The position numbers and the translations under genes are program-made. A stretch of DNA of 64,000 nt, taken from positions 1,488,001 through 1,552,000 of the forward strand of contig JAPNXP010000018.1 of assembly GCA_028753945.1 (NCBI GenBank), given 5' to 3'. Below, piece by piece: positions 31,252-42,936 of the stretch (position 1 is its first letter; each line of letters starts with the position of its first letter). The notes beneath the pieces were generated by a model, which made no database searches, was not told the origin of the DNA, and saw only the letters and a program-made list of their open reading frames with translations. Source of the stretch: Hexactinellida sp. DTS-2022 (lineage: Eukaryota > Porifera > Hexactinellida).

Positions 31252-31760
31252 ATGTCAGACAAGACTATTTTCACTCATTATGAACACGGATATCCGTATA
31301 CAGCTCAGTCAAGGAAGATCAGAGAACTCCAAAGGATATTCCAGGTATTATACGTACAATTACCTTATACCAGTTACTACATTAAATATGGTAGAATGTC
31401 TCTTCTGGACATGTCTCTTTAGGCATGTCCAAAAGATACATGTCTGTATTTAGTGTTTGACACTCTATTCCAATAAATAGTGCTTTACTACTTAGTGTAA
31501 CCTGTATTTACCTACAATATTAAAATTTGATTTTCCTAAAATTGAATTTATCTCTCAAAGAGCATTCAACAAATCTCTTATAATCTATTTACAACAAGAC
31601 TCTCTAGTCGGAGAAAACCGCACACATTCCTGTGCACCTGAGGGGCGGCCTGAAGGACCTGCGGCTGCTGCGGTTCCTCTCTTTCGTTAGCATCGTGGGC
31701 ACAGGGCTGGTGGTGTACAACATGTACAGACTGGCAATGGGTAAGGTTAAGAAGAGATAA
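31252..31760 (+). CDS. COX7A: Cytochrome c oxidase subunit 7A
   Basis: Two short exons join in phase 0: 31252-31344 (donor GTATTA) and 31608-31760 (acceptor CTCTAG). They give 81 residues. The N-terminal 20 or so residues would be a matrix-targeting sequence. KIRELQRIFQ then precedes IPVHLRGGLKDLRLLRFL, the signature of this family (PVHLKGG in other animals). One membrane helix (about 55-74) and a basic end (GKVKKR) follow. The protein is a small nuclear-encoded subunit of complex IV in the inner mitochondrial membrane, with relatives that bind complex III in supercomplexes. Length and layout match the usual 80-85 residues. The isoform (7A1, 7A2 or 7A2L) cannot be told. The stretch 30657-31251 before it is non-coding. 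Confidence 0.88.
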
Positions 31761-31966
31761 GTATTACGTCATCGAACTAATTACTTTGTAATGTTACCAC
31801 TTAGAGTATCTCTTAATCTGTATTGGCAGCTTTCTGATCAGAAGTTACTATTGTATAATTATTGGATACTTTATACTCACTGCTTATTTTGATCTGAGTT
31901 CGAGAGACAGCCAGTTCAGTTGCCGTGTGAGAATTGCTTAATAATGCTTGTTTATAGCCTTCCAAA

Positions 31967-32270
31967 CAGTGCTCGACAAATTATGTGGTTTGGTGGCGTT
32001 AGCCACCAAAAATATTTCTTAAGCCACCAAATTTTTGCCTTTGGTGGCTTAACCATTCCAGCATAGATTGTGGATTATTTGACTTTGTCTAAATTGAATT
32101 TTCGTTGCATTATTTGTTATTAATATTAGTGTTTTTTTACGGCATCATCATAAATTTGTTAAAGCCATTAGTGTTTTGTTAAACCGGCCATTGATTATTC
32201 TTTAGCCACCAGAAAAAGTGAGGTGGTGGCTTAGTTAGCCACCATCCAAATTTCATTTTGTCGAGCACTG
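31967..32270. mobile_element. hAT-like MITE, 304 bp
   Basis: CAGTGCTCGACAAA and TTTGTCGAGCACTG are perfect 14-base inverted ends. The 8-mers at each side are CTTCCAAA (31959-31966) and TTTCCAAA (32271-32278), a target duplication with one mismatch. Inside, GGTGGCTTA/TAAGCCACC blocks pair. It lies between COX7A and MTHFD1, close to the MTHFD1 start. It is the intact relative of 19398-19857. Confidence 0.85.
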
Positions 32271-32388
32271 TTTCCAAACCTTCCTATTAGTTAACATTTA
32301 AGCTTCAATTGTACATGTTAACATATAATTACCCCTTTTACCTGGCCACACATTCCTTTGCTCCCCTACAAGCTCCATAGAGATTACA

Positions 32389-35300
32389 ATGTCAGCTCAG
32401 CTCCTGAGAGGGAAGGAGATGGCGGCTGGGATCCGGGAGGGGATTAAGCGCTCGGTGGATGAGCTCAGGGCCAAGCACCCCTCCTTCCGGCCGCAGCTGA
32501 CGATAGTGCAGGTAGGGAACCAGACAGACTCCAATGTGTACATTAGTATGAAGAAGAAGGCGGGCGCCGAGATAGGCATAGAGGTACGGCATGTGAAGCT
32601 AGGCGAGGACGCCACTGAGCACGAGGTCAGTAATACCACCGTACTCTCCTTACGAGCTGTTGCTTAATGCAGAACTGCACGTATATTGCAAACTGTTTCA
32701 AGCAATTAGATACATATAAGCAATAAATGCTCATAGGGTTTTGCTGAGGTTCATATATTAACGCAAATAAATTCAGAGGTCCACAACGTATTTACATCCT
32801 GTAATTACAGTTAGCAGATAGTTTAGCCTGAGCTAGGACCGCATCACTGTTATAACCTATTTAGAATTAAGCATGAATAACAGCAGCTATTCTAGTAATT
32901 TACTCATAATTACCTGTGCCTGCAGGTGGTGAGTAGCCTGTGCGCGCTGAACACAGACCCCCAGGTGCACGGGGTTATCCTCCAGCTGCCGCTGGACAGC
33001 AGCGAGCAGATAGACACGGACAGATGCATCAACTCCATATCTCCACTCAAGGACGTCGACGGACTCACTGATGAGAACGCCGGAAAGCTGGCCAGAGGCG
33101 TGCTCACCGGCTTCGCGCCCTGCACTCCCCGCGGGGTCATGCGTCTCATAAAGGAGACCGGAATAAACCTGTCCGGGAAGACAGCGGTTGTTCTGGGACG
33201 CAGTAAGATCGTTGGAGCGCCGATGCGGGACCTGCTAATTGCCCACAACGCGACTGTGACCACCTGCCACTCTCGCACGGAGAGTCTGCCCAGCGTGGTG
33301 TCCACCGCTGACGTGCTGGTGGTGGCAATCAGACAGCCGCAGCTGGTGCGCGGGGACTGGCTGAAGCCCGGCTCGGTTGTGATAGACTGCGGGATCAACT
33401 CGGTCGCGGACAGCAGCAAGCAGTCGGGACGCAGACTGGTCGGAGACGTGGACTTCGCGTCTGCCAGCGCCGCCGCCGGGTACATAACCCCAGTGCCCGG
33501 AGGCGTGGGGCCTATGACGGTAGCGATGCTAATGCAGGCGACGCTAGAGGCGGCGCTCCGCTGTCAGGGGGCGCACCTGGGCCCCTGGTCCCTGCGGCTG
33601 CTGCCCCTCAAGCTGCAGACGCCTGTCCCCAGCGACCTGGAGATAGCGAAGAGCCAGACTCCTAAGCCGATAGCGCAGCTGGCGGCAGAGATAGGACTGC
33701 TGCCGACAGAGGTGGAGGCGTACGGGAGAGACAAGGCTAAGATCAGTCTTTCTGTGCTGGACAGGATTAAGGACAGACCCAACGGTAAATAGCAGCTAAA
33801 GTATCCAACTTAATGATAGTTAATTGTGCATACAAATGTGCCTCTGCTTACTTAGTATAAGAGCAGTTTGAGAATCATATTCCTTCACAGGATCCTATGT
33901 GTTGATAACAGCAATGACGCCTACCCCCCTTGGGGAGGGAAAGAGCACCTCCACCATCGGCCTGAGCCAGGCGCTGGGCGCCAGTCTGAAGAGGAACTCC
34001 ATAGCCTGCATCCGGCAGCCCTCCCAGGGGCCCACCTTCGGGATAAAGGGCGGGGCCGCGGGGGGCGGGTATTCTCAGGTGATTCCAATGGAGACATTCA
34101 ATCTCCACCTGACGGGGGACATCCACGCGGTGACCGCTGCCAACAACCTGCTAGCGGCGGCTGTGGACGTGCGGGCGTTCCACGAGTCCACTCAGAGCGA
34201 CGAGGCCCTCTTCGAGCGTCTGACCACAGACAAGCAGAGCGTGCGTCGCTTCTGCGCGTCGCAGGTGCGGCGGCTGCAGAGACTGGGGATAGCGGGGCGG
34301 GACCCGCTGCTGCTGACCGCCGACGAGAAGCGCAGCTTCAGCCGTCTGGACATAGACCCGGGGAGGATAATCTGGCACCGGGTGGTGGACATCAGTGACA
34401 GGTTCCTGCGACAGATGACAGTGGGCGAGGGTCCCGCCGAGAAGGGGCACGCGAGGCAGACACAGACGGACATCAGTGTGGCCAGCGAGATAATGGCGGT
34501 GCTCAGTCTCTCGCGCAGTCTCTCCGACCTGAGAGAGAAGCTGGCCCGTATGATAGTGGCCTACAGCACAGCCGGGGCCCCGGTAACAGCTGACGACGTG
34601 GGCGTGACGGGCGCCATGGCGGTGCTGCTGAAGGAGGCGCTCTGTCCCAACCTGATGCAGAGCCTGGAGGGGACCCCCGTGCTGGTGCACTGCGGCCCGT
34701 TCGCTAACATCGCTCACGGGAACTCGTCCGTGCTGGCGGACCTGATCGGACTGAAGTTGGTGGGGAAGGACGGCTTCGTGGTTACGGAAGCGGGGTTCGG
34801 GGCGGACATAGGAATGGAGAAGTTCTGTAACATAAAGTGTCGCTACAGCGGACTCTCCCCTGACTGTGTGGTGATGGTAGCGTCTGTCCGCGCGCTCAAA
34901 ATGCACGGGGGCGGACCCGCGGTGGTTGCAGGGAAGCCCCTGGACCCCGTGTACAAGGAGGAGAGCCTCCCGCTGGTGCAGGCAGGCTGCAGCAACCTCT
35001 GCAAGCAGATTGAGAACGCCAGAGAGTACGGGGTCCCTGTGGTGGTCTGTGTCAACAGGTTCCAGGGGGACACCGACGCTGAGCTGGAGGTGGCGTGCGG
35101 CCGGGCCCTGGGGGCGGGCGCATTCGCAGCTGTCGTGTCGGACCACTGGGCAGCGGGCAGCGCCGGGGGGACGGGCCTGGCGGAGGCGGTGGTGCGGGCG
35201 GTGGAGCAGCCCAGGGAGTTCAAGTTCCTGTACCCCCTCGAGATGGGAATCCTGGACAAGATACGGACTATCGCGACTCGTGTCTACGGGGCGGCTGACA

Positions 35301-35593
35301 TCGAGCTATCTCCCGAAGTGCAGGCTATTGTGGACGGGCTCACCAGGGACGGAATGGACAAACTGCCGATCTGCATGGCTAAGACCCACCTGTCTCTCTC
35401 GCACGACCCGGCCCTCAAAGGGGCGCCCACTGGGTTCGTTGTTCCGATCAGAGACATCCGTCCCAGCGCCGGGGCGGGCTTCTTGTTCCCGCTCCTGGGA
35501 CCCATCATGACGATGCCCGGGCTGCCGACCAGACCCGCGTTTGTCGACATCGACCTGGACCCACTCACCGGGGAGATATACGGACTCTTCTGA
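32389..35593 (+). CDS. MTHFD1: C1-tetrahydrofolate synthase (trifunctional), 932 aa
   Basis: Three exons, 32389-32625, 32926-33784 and 33891-35593, join in frame with GT-AG borders. The N-terminal third is the methylene-THF dehydrogenase/cyclohydrolase: Y51 and K55 (YISMKKKAG), QLPLDS, a nucleotide-binding [10 protein letters not shown] and [13 protein letters not shown]. The rest is formate-THF ligase with the P-loop TPLGEGKST (376-385) and [11 protein letters not shown]. Together they interconvert one-carbon units on folate for purine, thymidylate and methyl-group supply. No mitochondrial presequence is seen ([10 protein letters not shown]), so the protein should be cytosolic. The length matches the animal enzyme (about 935). 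Coding sequence is strikingly GC-rich against AT-rich introns. All three activities look intact. Confidence 0.96.
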
Positions 35594-36708
35594 TCCCACT
35601 TATGCTAACTAATTCGTAATTTTTTTACTTTTCTATATATATCACTTAGTTGTGTTCAATTCTATATCAATATTCTGTAAATCAAAAGTAGTTTAATGAT
35701 TATTTGCATCTCATTGCACTTATACATATTATCCTAACTTAGGGTAACATAATCTGAGAACTGTATCAGAGTATTTATAGGTTTGTTTGTGATAACTTAT
35801 AAGCGCCGTCCCCGGATTTGTTTGCTGTTTAATCAACTAAACTTGTACTGGATTCCTTGATTCATGATATAAGAAAGGAACTTAATTAACCGGAGATATT
35901 ATGGGATTAAAACTGCAACTGCTGTTAACAACTAAAGGGGGTGTCCCCAGCAAAATTCAAACGTATATTTATATAATCTTTTCTTAGATATTATTTATAT
36001 TTCACTGAAATACTTTATTCTAACTGGAATCGAGACTCACGGGTTAATTTTTAACGAGTTTGCTGTTAATAGCCCAATTATACTGTTAATAATATCTAAA
36101 TATATGTTGTTATCAATTAGTAACCAAAATGTCTGCAATGTAGACATTTTAAACTACCATCTAGACTCTACATGGTAGTTTTTATTTAACTTAAGAGAAT
36201 CCTACTATGCGTATAATACAACTCAGATGTTAGCAGCCAGAGGGCGGCTGTTGAGAGAAAACAACTTACGTTGCTTTTGACAGGTTTTATACCAGTCCGA
36301 TCCTATAGATAATACATAACATATGGATAAACAACTGCATTGTAAATATGGACATACTTAAAGAATCTTCTCGAGGTTTACAATTAGTGAGATCGCCAAT
36401 TAATGTAGAAAAATCAATTTGACGTCGCCCTCACAAGACAATAACTTACTAGGTCATGCTATGCTGTTGTAAATTATACCCTTCTTCGATGAAGATAGGT
36501 CTCCAGGAAATAATCGACAAATTTACATTTGCCGAAGTGTCATCATATTTGCAACGTAATAACGAACACAGTATCATGAATACAAATAGTACATATAATA
36601 TGGTATTGGTATCAAACTACACATAAATTTAATCTATTCTCTCTATTCTATGTATTCCAACTGACTACCGTTTATATATTGAGGTTGAAATTTTTGTTAT
36701 CAATTGTA
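35594..36708. other. Non-coding, 3' flank of MTHFD1
   Basis: AT-rich sequence. ACTACCAT..ATGGTAGT near 36151-36181 forms a small hairpin. A 44-codon open frame begins at 36489 (MKIGLQEIIDKFTFAEVSSY) but has no supporting context. No canonical AATAAA was found close to the MTHFD1 stop. Confidence 0.35.
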
Positions 36709-36995
36709 CTCAAACCTCCCTTATCTGAGCACTCGCCCTTGCCCGGTTTTCAAAAATACATTGGCTAGTACATGACTACATGTGCAATCCTAAAGTGTCT
36801 AATCAATATTTTCTAAATTCATTCAATAATCAAAAACTGATGCTTTTAACGGGTTGTGGACAATTTATGATATGTTTTTGTGATATAATTTTGTCATTAA
36901 ACTCCATTATTGGTTAAATGAATACATAATCAGCTTGGCTTTACACCAATAAGGGTGCCCGTATCTGAGAGGTCCGGATGTCGGAGGTTTGAGTG
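36709..36995 (+). mobile_element. MITE with ACTCAAACCTCC ends, 287 bp
   Basis: The left end ACTCAAACCTCC is mirrored by GGAGGTTTGAGTG at 36983-36995. TA occurs at both edges. The body matches the truncated copy at 18231-18465. Subterminal CCCGG / TCCGG motifs pair loosely. Non-coding. Confidence 0.7.
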
Positions 36996-38468
36996 TATAT
37001 CTATTTTTTAACTCATCAAAACGTTTTTGTGAAACCAATTTTCCTTGGAAGCCTTTGGTGGGTGGCCCTGCTCAGCCGAACACTGGCATGACTCAATCCG
37101 GTCTGTTTATGACTCTCTAAATCTCTAAATTTGAGATTGATTAGACGAGATGACAACGCCTCAGACCTGTATAAGGAGTACATACTGTATATACGGTATC
37201 CCTTAGATACGTTGCCATTCTGATAATTATTTATATACCGTTTCTTATTATTCTACAGATATTATGTACTAGTTCATTTATATTGCTGTGGTATTCTTGG
37301 ATAATAGGACGAACTGGTTAATTAGCCAAGAAATTGTTGCCTATTAAATCGGATGCTCTGTATGTTTATAGATAAATTTAGGGCTTTAATCAACATTGCT
37401 TGTAACGACTCCCCTAGAGCACCTGAGGGCTAGGAAGATACACTCTTAGAGATATGGTCTCTCTGATATTACAGAAACATTAATTTCATAATTGTGGTAA
37501 AAGAGTTGCTAATAGCTTCAAGTTATTTTGTTTCTCCTCCTCTACTTCGGACCCGTGTGATCGCAACTTATCAACCCACTATATAGATTGTTCGTCTGTT
37601 AAGGAATTACATTAAATGTTTGTAATGAGCTCACACAGCAACAGCTTATACAGGTGAGTATTTACTATGCAATACTTTAAATCTGCTTGCTTGACACAGC
37701 TTTACACCCATGTATTAATGAATTAGTGGATTATTAAATACGATTTACAATGAGGCACCGGACTTTCAAATCACAGCTCTCCCACACAGAATACAAAGGG
37801 GATTTGAGTTACCCTAGGGAGCGGTGTCCCGGCCGCCCCTGGACCGATCCTTATAGTCTGATTCCAGTGCTTATACTTAAGACAATAGTCTTAGACCTTT
37901 TCTGGGTAGAAGAACGAATATTCTAGAACTCTTATTGTTATTCTAACTGATTCTATGTAAATGTCACCACTGGAATCCTAGAAAATACAAAAGTATGCAA
38001 TATTTCTCACAAAGAACTTATCCAAGCTTGAATTTCAAAACTCATTCAATATTAACTAACATCTTAGCTATTTGAATTATTTTATTAATCTTCTTAGATT
38101 TGATATTTGTTCGCATAGATGGGCCCCCCGATTGATAACATAGTTATAATATTGTACTAACCAGTATATATGACAACATTTCATAAATCTTTTGCACATT
38201 CAACATCGAATAGGAGTAGAAATCACTGCAGAAGGCCATTCATATCATGTCTCATTAACTGATTACTGCTGTATCTGTAGCAATGAAGTTGTGTTATAAT
38301 ATTGATGGAACAGTTTTTGAAAATAGCCCAATTTCTTAGACAATTCAAATGACGGAGTAGAGGAACCAATTTATGCAAACCATCTTGCATCTGAGTTTTA
38401 TGTATATGATTAGTACTTTAGTTAATGTACTGAGCTCAGCTCCACGCGGTTAGATAGTTAATCAGATA
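36996..38468. promoter_or_regulatory. Upstream region of SEC16, possible 5' exon
   Basis: No complete gene. At 37656 a strong donor (ACAG then GTGAGT) follows a short open stretch from an ATG at 37617. It could be a 5' exon of SEC16, with an acceptor such as GAGCTCAG near 38439, but this cannot be shown. A 59-codon frame at 37750-37929 has no support. Confidence 0.25.
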
Positions 38469-38498
38469 ATGTACAAGAACAATGCAAAACAAAGATAA
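38469..38498 (+). promoter_or_regulatory. Overlapping short upstream open reading frame
   Basis: An ATG at 38469 opens a nine-codon frame in a different frame from SEC16 and ends at 38498, past the SEC16 start at 38482. If the transcript includes it, ribosomes starting there would miss the main start, which would lower SEC16 output. No strong sequence context is claimed for either ATG. Confidence 0.35.
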
Positions 38499-41400
38499 TG
38501 AAGTAAACTTCTTCAACAACGACTTCGACAGCTCCGTCGCTAGCAGCTTCACAGCTAACAACAGCGGCAATGGGACAGGTGGCCTTCAGTCTGCCTCCTT
38601 TCTCTTCGGGTCTGGAGACAGCATCCCTGTCCCCTCCTCCCTGTCCGTCTCTTCCATTCCTTCCTCAAACAGCACCCTGCTTGACTCCAGCGAGAGGCCC
38701 ATTCCCCCCTCCAGCTCCCTCCCCATCCTCTCCTCCGACTCGCGGCCTGCGCTGCCGCCCGTGGCGCGTACATGGACGCCACAGGCCCCCGCTTGCCAGA
38801 ACGGAGAATACCTCGCAGCGGCGTACGGCGGTAAGGCCGGAGCGGAGCTGGACGCCTGTGATCCCATCGAGCGGGAGTACCTGCTGGAGGCGAAACGCGA
38901 GCAGGAGGGACCTGCGATTAGCGAGACAGATCTCATAAATCTGGATTATTCCTTCAAGAGCGAAGAGCTTAGAGCGCGCGGGGCAGGGGTCAGATTGCCC
39001 GGACACACCTCCTCCTCTAACACCCCGAACAGCTCCCTCTCCTCTGGAGTCAAGACCCCCAACCTCCTCCCCGCCTCCGTCCCCACCCTCTCCCACGAGC
39101 AGCCGCCCTACTCAGGACAGGACCTGTCTCACTCGCACGAAACTATTTGCAACGAACCAGTCTACACTGCAGATAGTAGACTAAGTGATTTGTCGAGTCA
39201 GTTCACACACAATCAACAGCTCAATATATCTGGTGAACAGACTCACTACCAACAGCACTACAATACTATGGAACATAACTATATACAGCTACAAAGCGAT
39301 ACTTCACATACCTCTGCACCACTTGTGTATCCCCAGAGAGAACAGCATATTAGCACACATAATAACCAGGTTGTAACACCTGCAAACTCTAGAGCTGAGA
39401 CATATATCGCTACTACAAAGACATCACTATACATGCAGGAACATTCCAATGCGACAATTACAGCTATGCCTAGCGACTCTCAGAATACACAGCTCTATTC
39501 TACAGCACACTCCCATACTCAGTCTAACCCACTGCCTGTTGCTACTGCTCAGCTGCAGTCTCTGATTACAGAGCAGAGACTCACCGCTCCCACCAAGAAG
39601 TTCCCTGCGCCCTATAGCTCCGCCTTCTTGAGGCCCGCTCCTACCAACAGCGCCTCTATCTTCCCCCCTCTCAACCCTCCCAAGCAGCCCCCCGCGCCCC
39701 TGCCCCCCAGGGATCAGAACGACTTGGAGGTGCAGCGGGTCTCTAACGCCCGGGAAGAGTCCCGCTCTGAGTTGAGTGTCGGGGCCTCCGACCAGGAGGA
39801 GAGCCTCCCTCGATGCAGCTCCGCCCTCGAGACCAGATTCGCGCCGGTGCCTCCCCCCAAGCAGCGCAAGAAGACCAAGAGCAGCTCCAAGCGCCGCGTC
39901 TCGAATCCGCGAGACACCTGCGACACCGGCAGCGACCAGGACAGACAAAGCTCTAGCGGGGGGGCTGGCCCCATGGCTCGCACCTCTTCCTACACCTCTC
40001 TCGCCTCCAGACCCAGCTCCCGGACCTCCGACCCCGCCAGGCGCAGCAGGCCTTTCTCCGCTATTCCCAAGCCCCCGCAAATAACCACCGAGATTCCTAT
40101 CCCGACACACACGGACTTCCAGAAGACCTCTCCGCCCCCTCAGCTCAGCTCCGACCCTGCTCACGGCGCCGAGAGGCTCAGAGAACTGCCCCCTGTCCCT
40201 GTGCCGGACACACACGCCCCCCGGTACCTGCCGCAGCCCCCCAAACCCTACACAGACCCCAACCTCACAATGCCAGTCGGCACCGACTACCCGTATCCGC
40301 CCTATGGGTACCCGCCCATGCCGAGATGGCCCGGGCCCCCGGAGGAGGAGCCCGCGCCCGGGTACCCGCCCCAGGGCTATTTCCCCTTCTACAGCCCCTA
40401 CCAGTACCCCTACATGTTCTACCCGCCTTACGTCCCGAACGGAGACGCCGCGGAGGAGCAGCAGCAGCAGCAGCTGATGCCCCCTGGATACCCTCCCTAT
40501 CCGTACCCCTACTACCCCATGCCCCCGCCCATGTACCACTGCCTCAGCCACCCCGGCAGCAGGATGAGCAGCTACGCGCCCAGTCTGGCCGACGACACCA
40601 CTGAGATTGGCTCTCTCTACGGCGCCGAGGACGCGGCGTCCGTGACGTCACAGCAGCAGTCTACTTTCATGATGGAACAGCTGACTGCTCAGCCCATCTC
40701 CTTCGAGATTCTCAACCACAGCTCCACGCCCGTGCCCGAGCTGGAGGCACAGCGGGAGACGCCTCTGCTCTTCGACTATCCCCACGCGAAGGCTGCGTTC
40801 AGCCGCAACGGCGCCCTCCTCCTGACCCCCTACCCGTCGGCCAGTGGCGTCAAGATCCACAGACTGCACGAGCTGTGCCAGCTGCCGCTGCTAGCCGGAC
40901 ACGCCTCCTTCCCAGGCCCGCTCGACTCGCTCTCCGTCAAGTCGGAGGTGGTCCGCTTCTCGCAGGAGCGCGTGACGGCGTCCCAGCGAGAGGGGGACAC
41001 GGACGGGGCCCTCATGTGGGAGTACCTGTCGCGGCTGTGCGCGCAGAACGGCGTGCTGGTGACGTCAGACGTGGTGGAGCTGCTGACGCAGGGCGGCTCC
41101 TTCAGCATGCGGCAGCTCGAGGCGCAGCCGCCGCCGCAGGGACTGATGGAGCGCCAGCAGGCGGGCGAGCAGCTGCGGCTGCTGGTGCTGCAGAGACGCA
41201 TCAAAGACGCGGTCGAGTTCTGCACTGCGCAGCACATGTGGACGCACGCGCTGCTCCTGGCACAGACGCTGGACGAGCACACGCGGGCCTCCGTCCAGGA
41301 CAGGTTCACCTACTCGCTACACGCCTCCGACCCCCTCCAGTGCTACTACAGCGCCGTGGTGGGGAAGCGCCCGCACGGCGTGCACGCGTTGTACCTGCGC

Positions 41401-42936
41401 GAGGGGCACAGCTGGAAGCAGCACCTGGCCATCCTCATTTCCCACAGACACCTGCCCTCCTCCGAGACCTCCATCTCCTCTCTCGCGGACAACCTCGCCC
41501 AGTGCGCACACACCAGCGCCTCGCACCTGGTGCGGCTGCTGCAGGGACGCCCGCTGGGGGGCTGGGGGGACCGGGAGAGCAGGTACGCCCTCCTGGGGAC
41601 GGAGGGGTCCGGACTCCAGCTGAGCAGTCGCCGCGTCGCCGCCGAGGAGCTGCACGAGACAGAGGTGTACGAGTACGCCCGCTCCCTCTCCAACTCGGAG
41701 TTCTCGCTCCCGGGCTTCCAGCCCTTCAAGTACCAGCTGGCCGTCCTCTACGCGGAGGCGGGGCTCCTGCAGAAGGCGCTGTCCTACTGCGAAGCTATTT
41801 TCGTGTCTGTCCAGAAGCAGCCCTGCTCCTACTCGCCGGGATTCCTCTCGCTGCTGCTCTCCCTCTCCGACCGGCTGCACGGGTCCCTGGTCCCGCTGCC
41901 CTCCACGCCCGTGCGAGGCCCGCCGCACTACCCCAGGTGGATATCCGTGCTCTCCTCCTTCATAGAGCAGCAGCAGGGCGGGGGCATGTACGTGCCGACC
42001 CCCTCCCTCCCCCTGCTAACCCCCACTCCCTCCCTCCTGTCGCCCTACCCCCAGACGGCGCCTCAGTTTGGAGTGGGGCCCCTGACCGCCCCGGGCTATG
42101 CCCGCCCTCAAGCCACGCAGCCGCACCCAACAGCCCCGATTCCCTTCTCCACTCCCGACGCGGGGCCCTACAGAGACGGGTTCGCGGTGGGGTCCCCCGA
42201 GGACGACGAGGCTACGACTGAGAGCTACAAGTCCGCCGGGGACGAAAGTCTGATGGGGGCGGGCGGACACAACACGGACGAAGAGGTGCTGGACTTTGAC
42301 CTCCCCTCTCTGGACTCCAGTCCCCTCCCCCCCGGGATGGTCAGCGGGCCCCAGAGCCCCTCCGAGTCTATCAACCGTTCCGCGGGCAGCGACGGCCCGG
42401 AGCCCGGGGGCTTCTACGGGATTGTTGGGAGCTTGGTAGGGAGGATACGCTCCAAGTCTCTCAACAGGAACCAGATGAGACTGCCCAAGTCCGAGCGGTT
42501 CTTCTACGACTACGACAAAGGAATGTGGATAGACAAGGAGGGCGGCGAGCAGGAATCTGCCGCCCCCATGTCCCCACCCAAAGACATCGACCTGAGGCCC
42601 CTCTCCAACACCGGGGCCCTCCCCTCGGAGCCGCAGGGCATCATGAGCTCCAACCCCCGCTCTCGCTACGTAGACGTACTCAACACCGCCGGCGCTAAGC
42701 CCTCCGTGGCCGCCCCCCTCCCCCTCTTCCCCTCCAACTTTGACTCCGCCTTCAGCGGGACTCTCTTCATCCCGCAGAACCGGCAGGACCCCCCGGCCCC
42801 CGGGCAGGGGCGGGTCTCCCCCGACACCGTCTCCGTCACCACCGCCTCCATCAGCGAGGCGAGCAAGGAGGTGAGACAGATTCTACAGAACAGACCGCAC
42901 CTGTCCAACCCGCTGCCTCCGGGCATGCGCTACTAA
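38482..42936 (+). CDS. SEC16: SEC16 ER-exit-site scaffold, 1484 aa
   Basis: The protein organises COPII coat assembly at ER exit sites. The long N-terminal part (1-600) is disordered, rich in Ser, Pro, Gln and Thr. A Pro/Tyr-rich stretch (about 600-690, YPYPPYGYPPMPRWP) follows. The central conserved ancestral coatomer element, which in known SEC16 forms a helical solenoid that binds SEC13, covers about 760-1150 (LMWEYLSRLCAQNG, FKYQLAVLYAEAGLLQKALS, YCEAIFVSV). The C-terminal part has a conserved short motif near 1335-1350 (SERFFYDYDKGMWID) as in animal SEC16. No membrane segment. The whole coding region is a single exon, unlike the many-exon vertebrate genes, and is very GC-rich. A short overlapping upstream frame lies at its start. 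SEC16A versus SEC16B is not decidable. Confidence 0.9.
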   Translation: MQNKDNEVNFFNNDFDSSVASSFTANNSGNGTGGLQSASFLFGSGDSIPVPSSLSVSSIPSSNSTLLDSSERPIPPSSSLPILSSDSRPALPPVARTWTPQAPACQNGEYLAAAYGGKAGAELDACDPIEREYLLEAKREQEGPAISETDLINLDYSFKSEELRARGAGVRLPGHTSSSNTPNSSLSSGVKTPNLLPASVPTLSHEQPPYSGQDLSHSHETICNEPVYTADSRLSDLSSQFTHNQQLNISGEQTHYQQHYNTMEHNYIQLQSDTSHTSAPLVYPQREQHISTHNNQVVTPANSRAETYIATTKTSLYMQEHSNATITAMPSDSQNTQLYSTAHSHTQSNPLPVATAQLQSLITEQRLTAPTKKFPAPYSSAFLRPAPTNSASIFPPLNPPKQPPAPLPPRDQNDLEVQRVSNAREESRSELSVGASDQEESLPRCSSALETRFAPVPPPKQRKKTKSSSKRRVSNPRDTCDTGSDQDRQSSSGGAGPMARTSSYTSLASRPSSRTSDPARRSRPFSAIPKPPQITTEIPIPTHTDFQKTSPPPQLSSDPAHGAERLRELPPVPVPDTHAPRYLPQPPKPYTDPNLTMPVGTDYPYPPYGYPPMPRWPGPPEEEPAPGYPPQGYFPFYSPYQYPYMFYPPYVPNGDAAEEQQQQQLMPPGYPPYPYPYYPMPPPMYHCLSHPGSRMSSYAPSLADDTTEIGSLYGAEDAASVTSQQQSTFMMEQLTAQPISFEILNHSSTPVPELEAQRETPLLFDYPHAKAAFSRNGALLLTPYPSASGVKIHRLHELCQLPLLAGHASFPGPLDSLSVKSEVVRFSQERVTASQREGDTDGALMWEYLSRLCAQNGVLVTSDVVELLTQGGSFSMRQLEAQPPPQGLMERQQAGEQLRLLVLQRRIKDAVEFCTAQHMWTHALLLAQTLDEHTRASVQDRFTYSLHASDPLQCYYSAVVGKRPHGVHALYLREGHSWKQHLAILISHRHLPSSETSISSLADNLAQCAHTSASHLVRLLQGRPLGGWGDRESRYALLGTEGSGLQLSSRRVAAEELHETEVYEYARSLSNSEFSLPGFQPFKYQLAVLYAEAGLLQKALSYCEAIFVSVQKQPCSYSPGFLSLLLSLSDRLHGSLVPLPSTPVRGPPHYPRWISVLSSFIEQQQGGGMYVPTPSLPLLTPTPSLLSPYPQTAPQFGVGPLTAPGYARPQATQPHPTAPIPFSTPDAGPYRDGFAVGSPEDDEATTESYKSAGDESLMGAGGHNTDEEVLDFDLPSLDSSPLPPGMVSGPQSPSESINRSAGSDGPEPGGFYGIVGSLVGRIRSKSLNRNQMRLPKSERFFYDYDKGMWIDKEGGEQESAAPMSPPKDIDLRPLSNTGALPSEPQGIMSSNPRSRYVDVLNTAGAKPSVAAPLPLFPSNFDSAFSGTLFIPQNRQDPPAPGQGRVSPDTVSVTTASISEASKEVRQILQNRPHLSNPLPPGMRY

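Noticed and set aside
33899-34473. Long open frames on the other strand and in other frames over MTHFD1 and SEC16
   Set aside because: High GC coding sequence has few stops in shadow frames. None of these shows a family motif, and the main frames are clearly MTHFD1 and SEC16.
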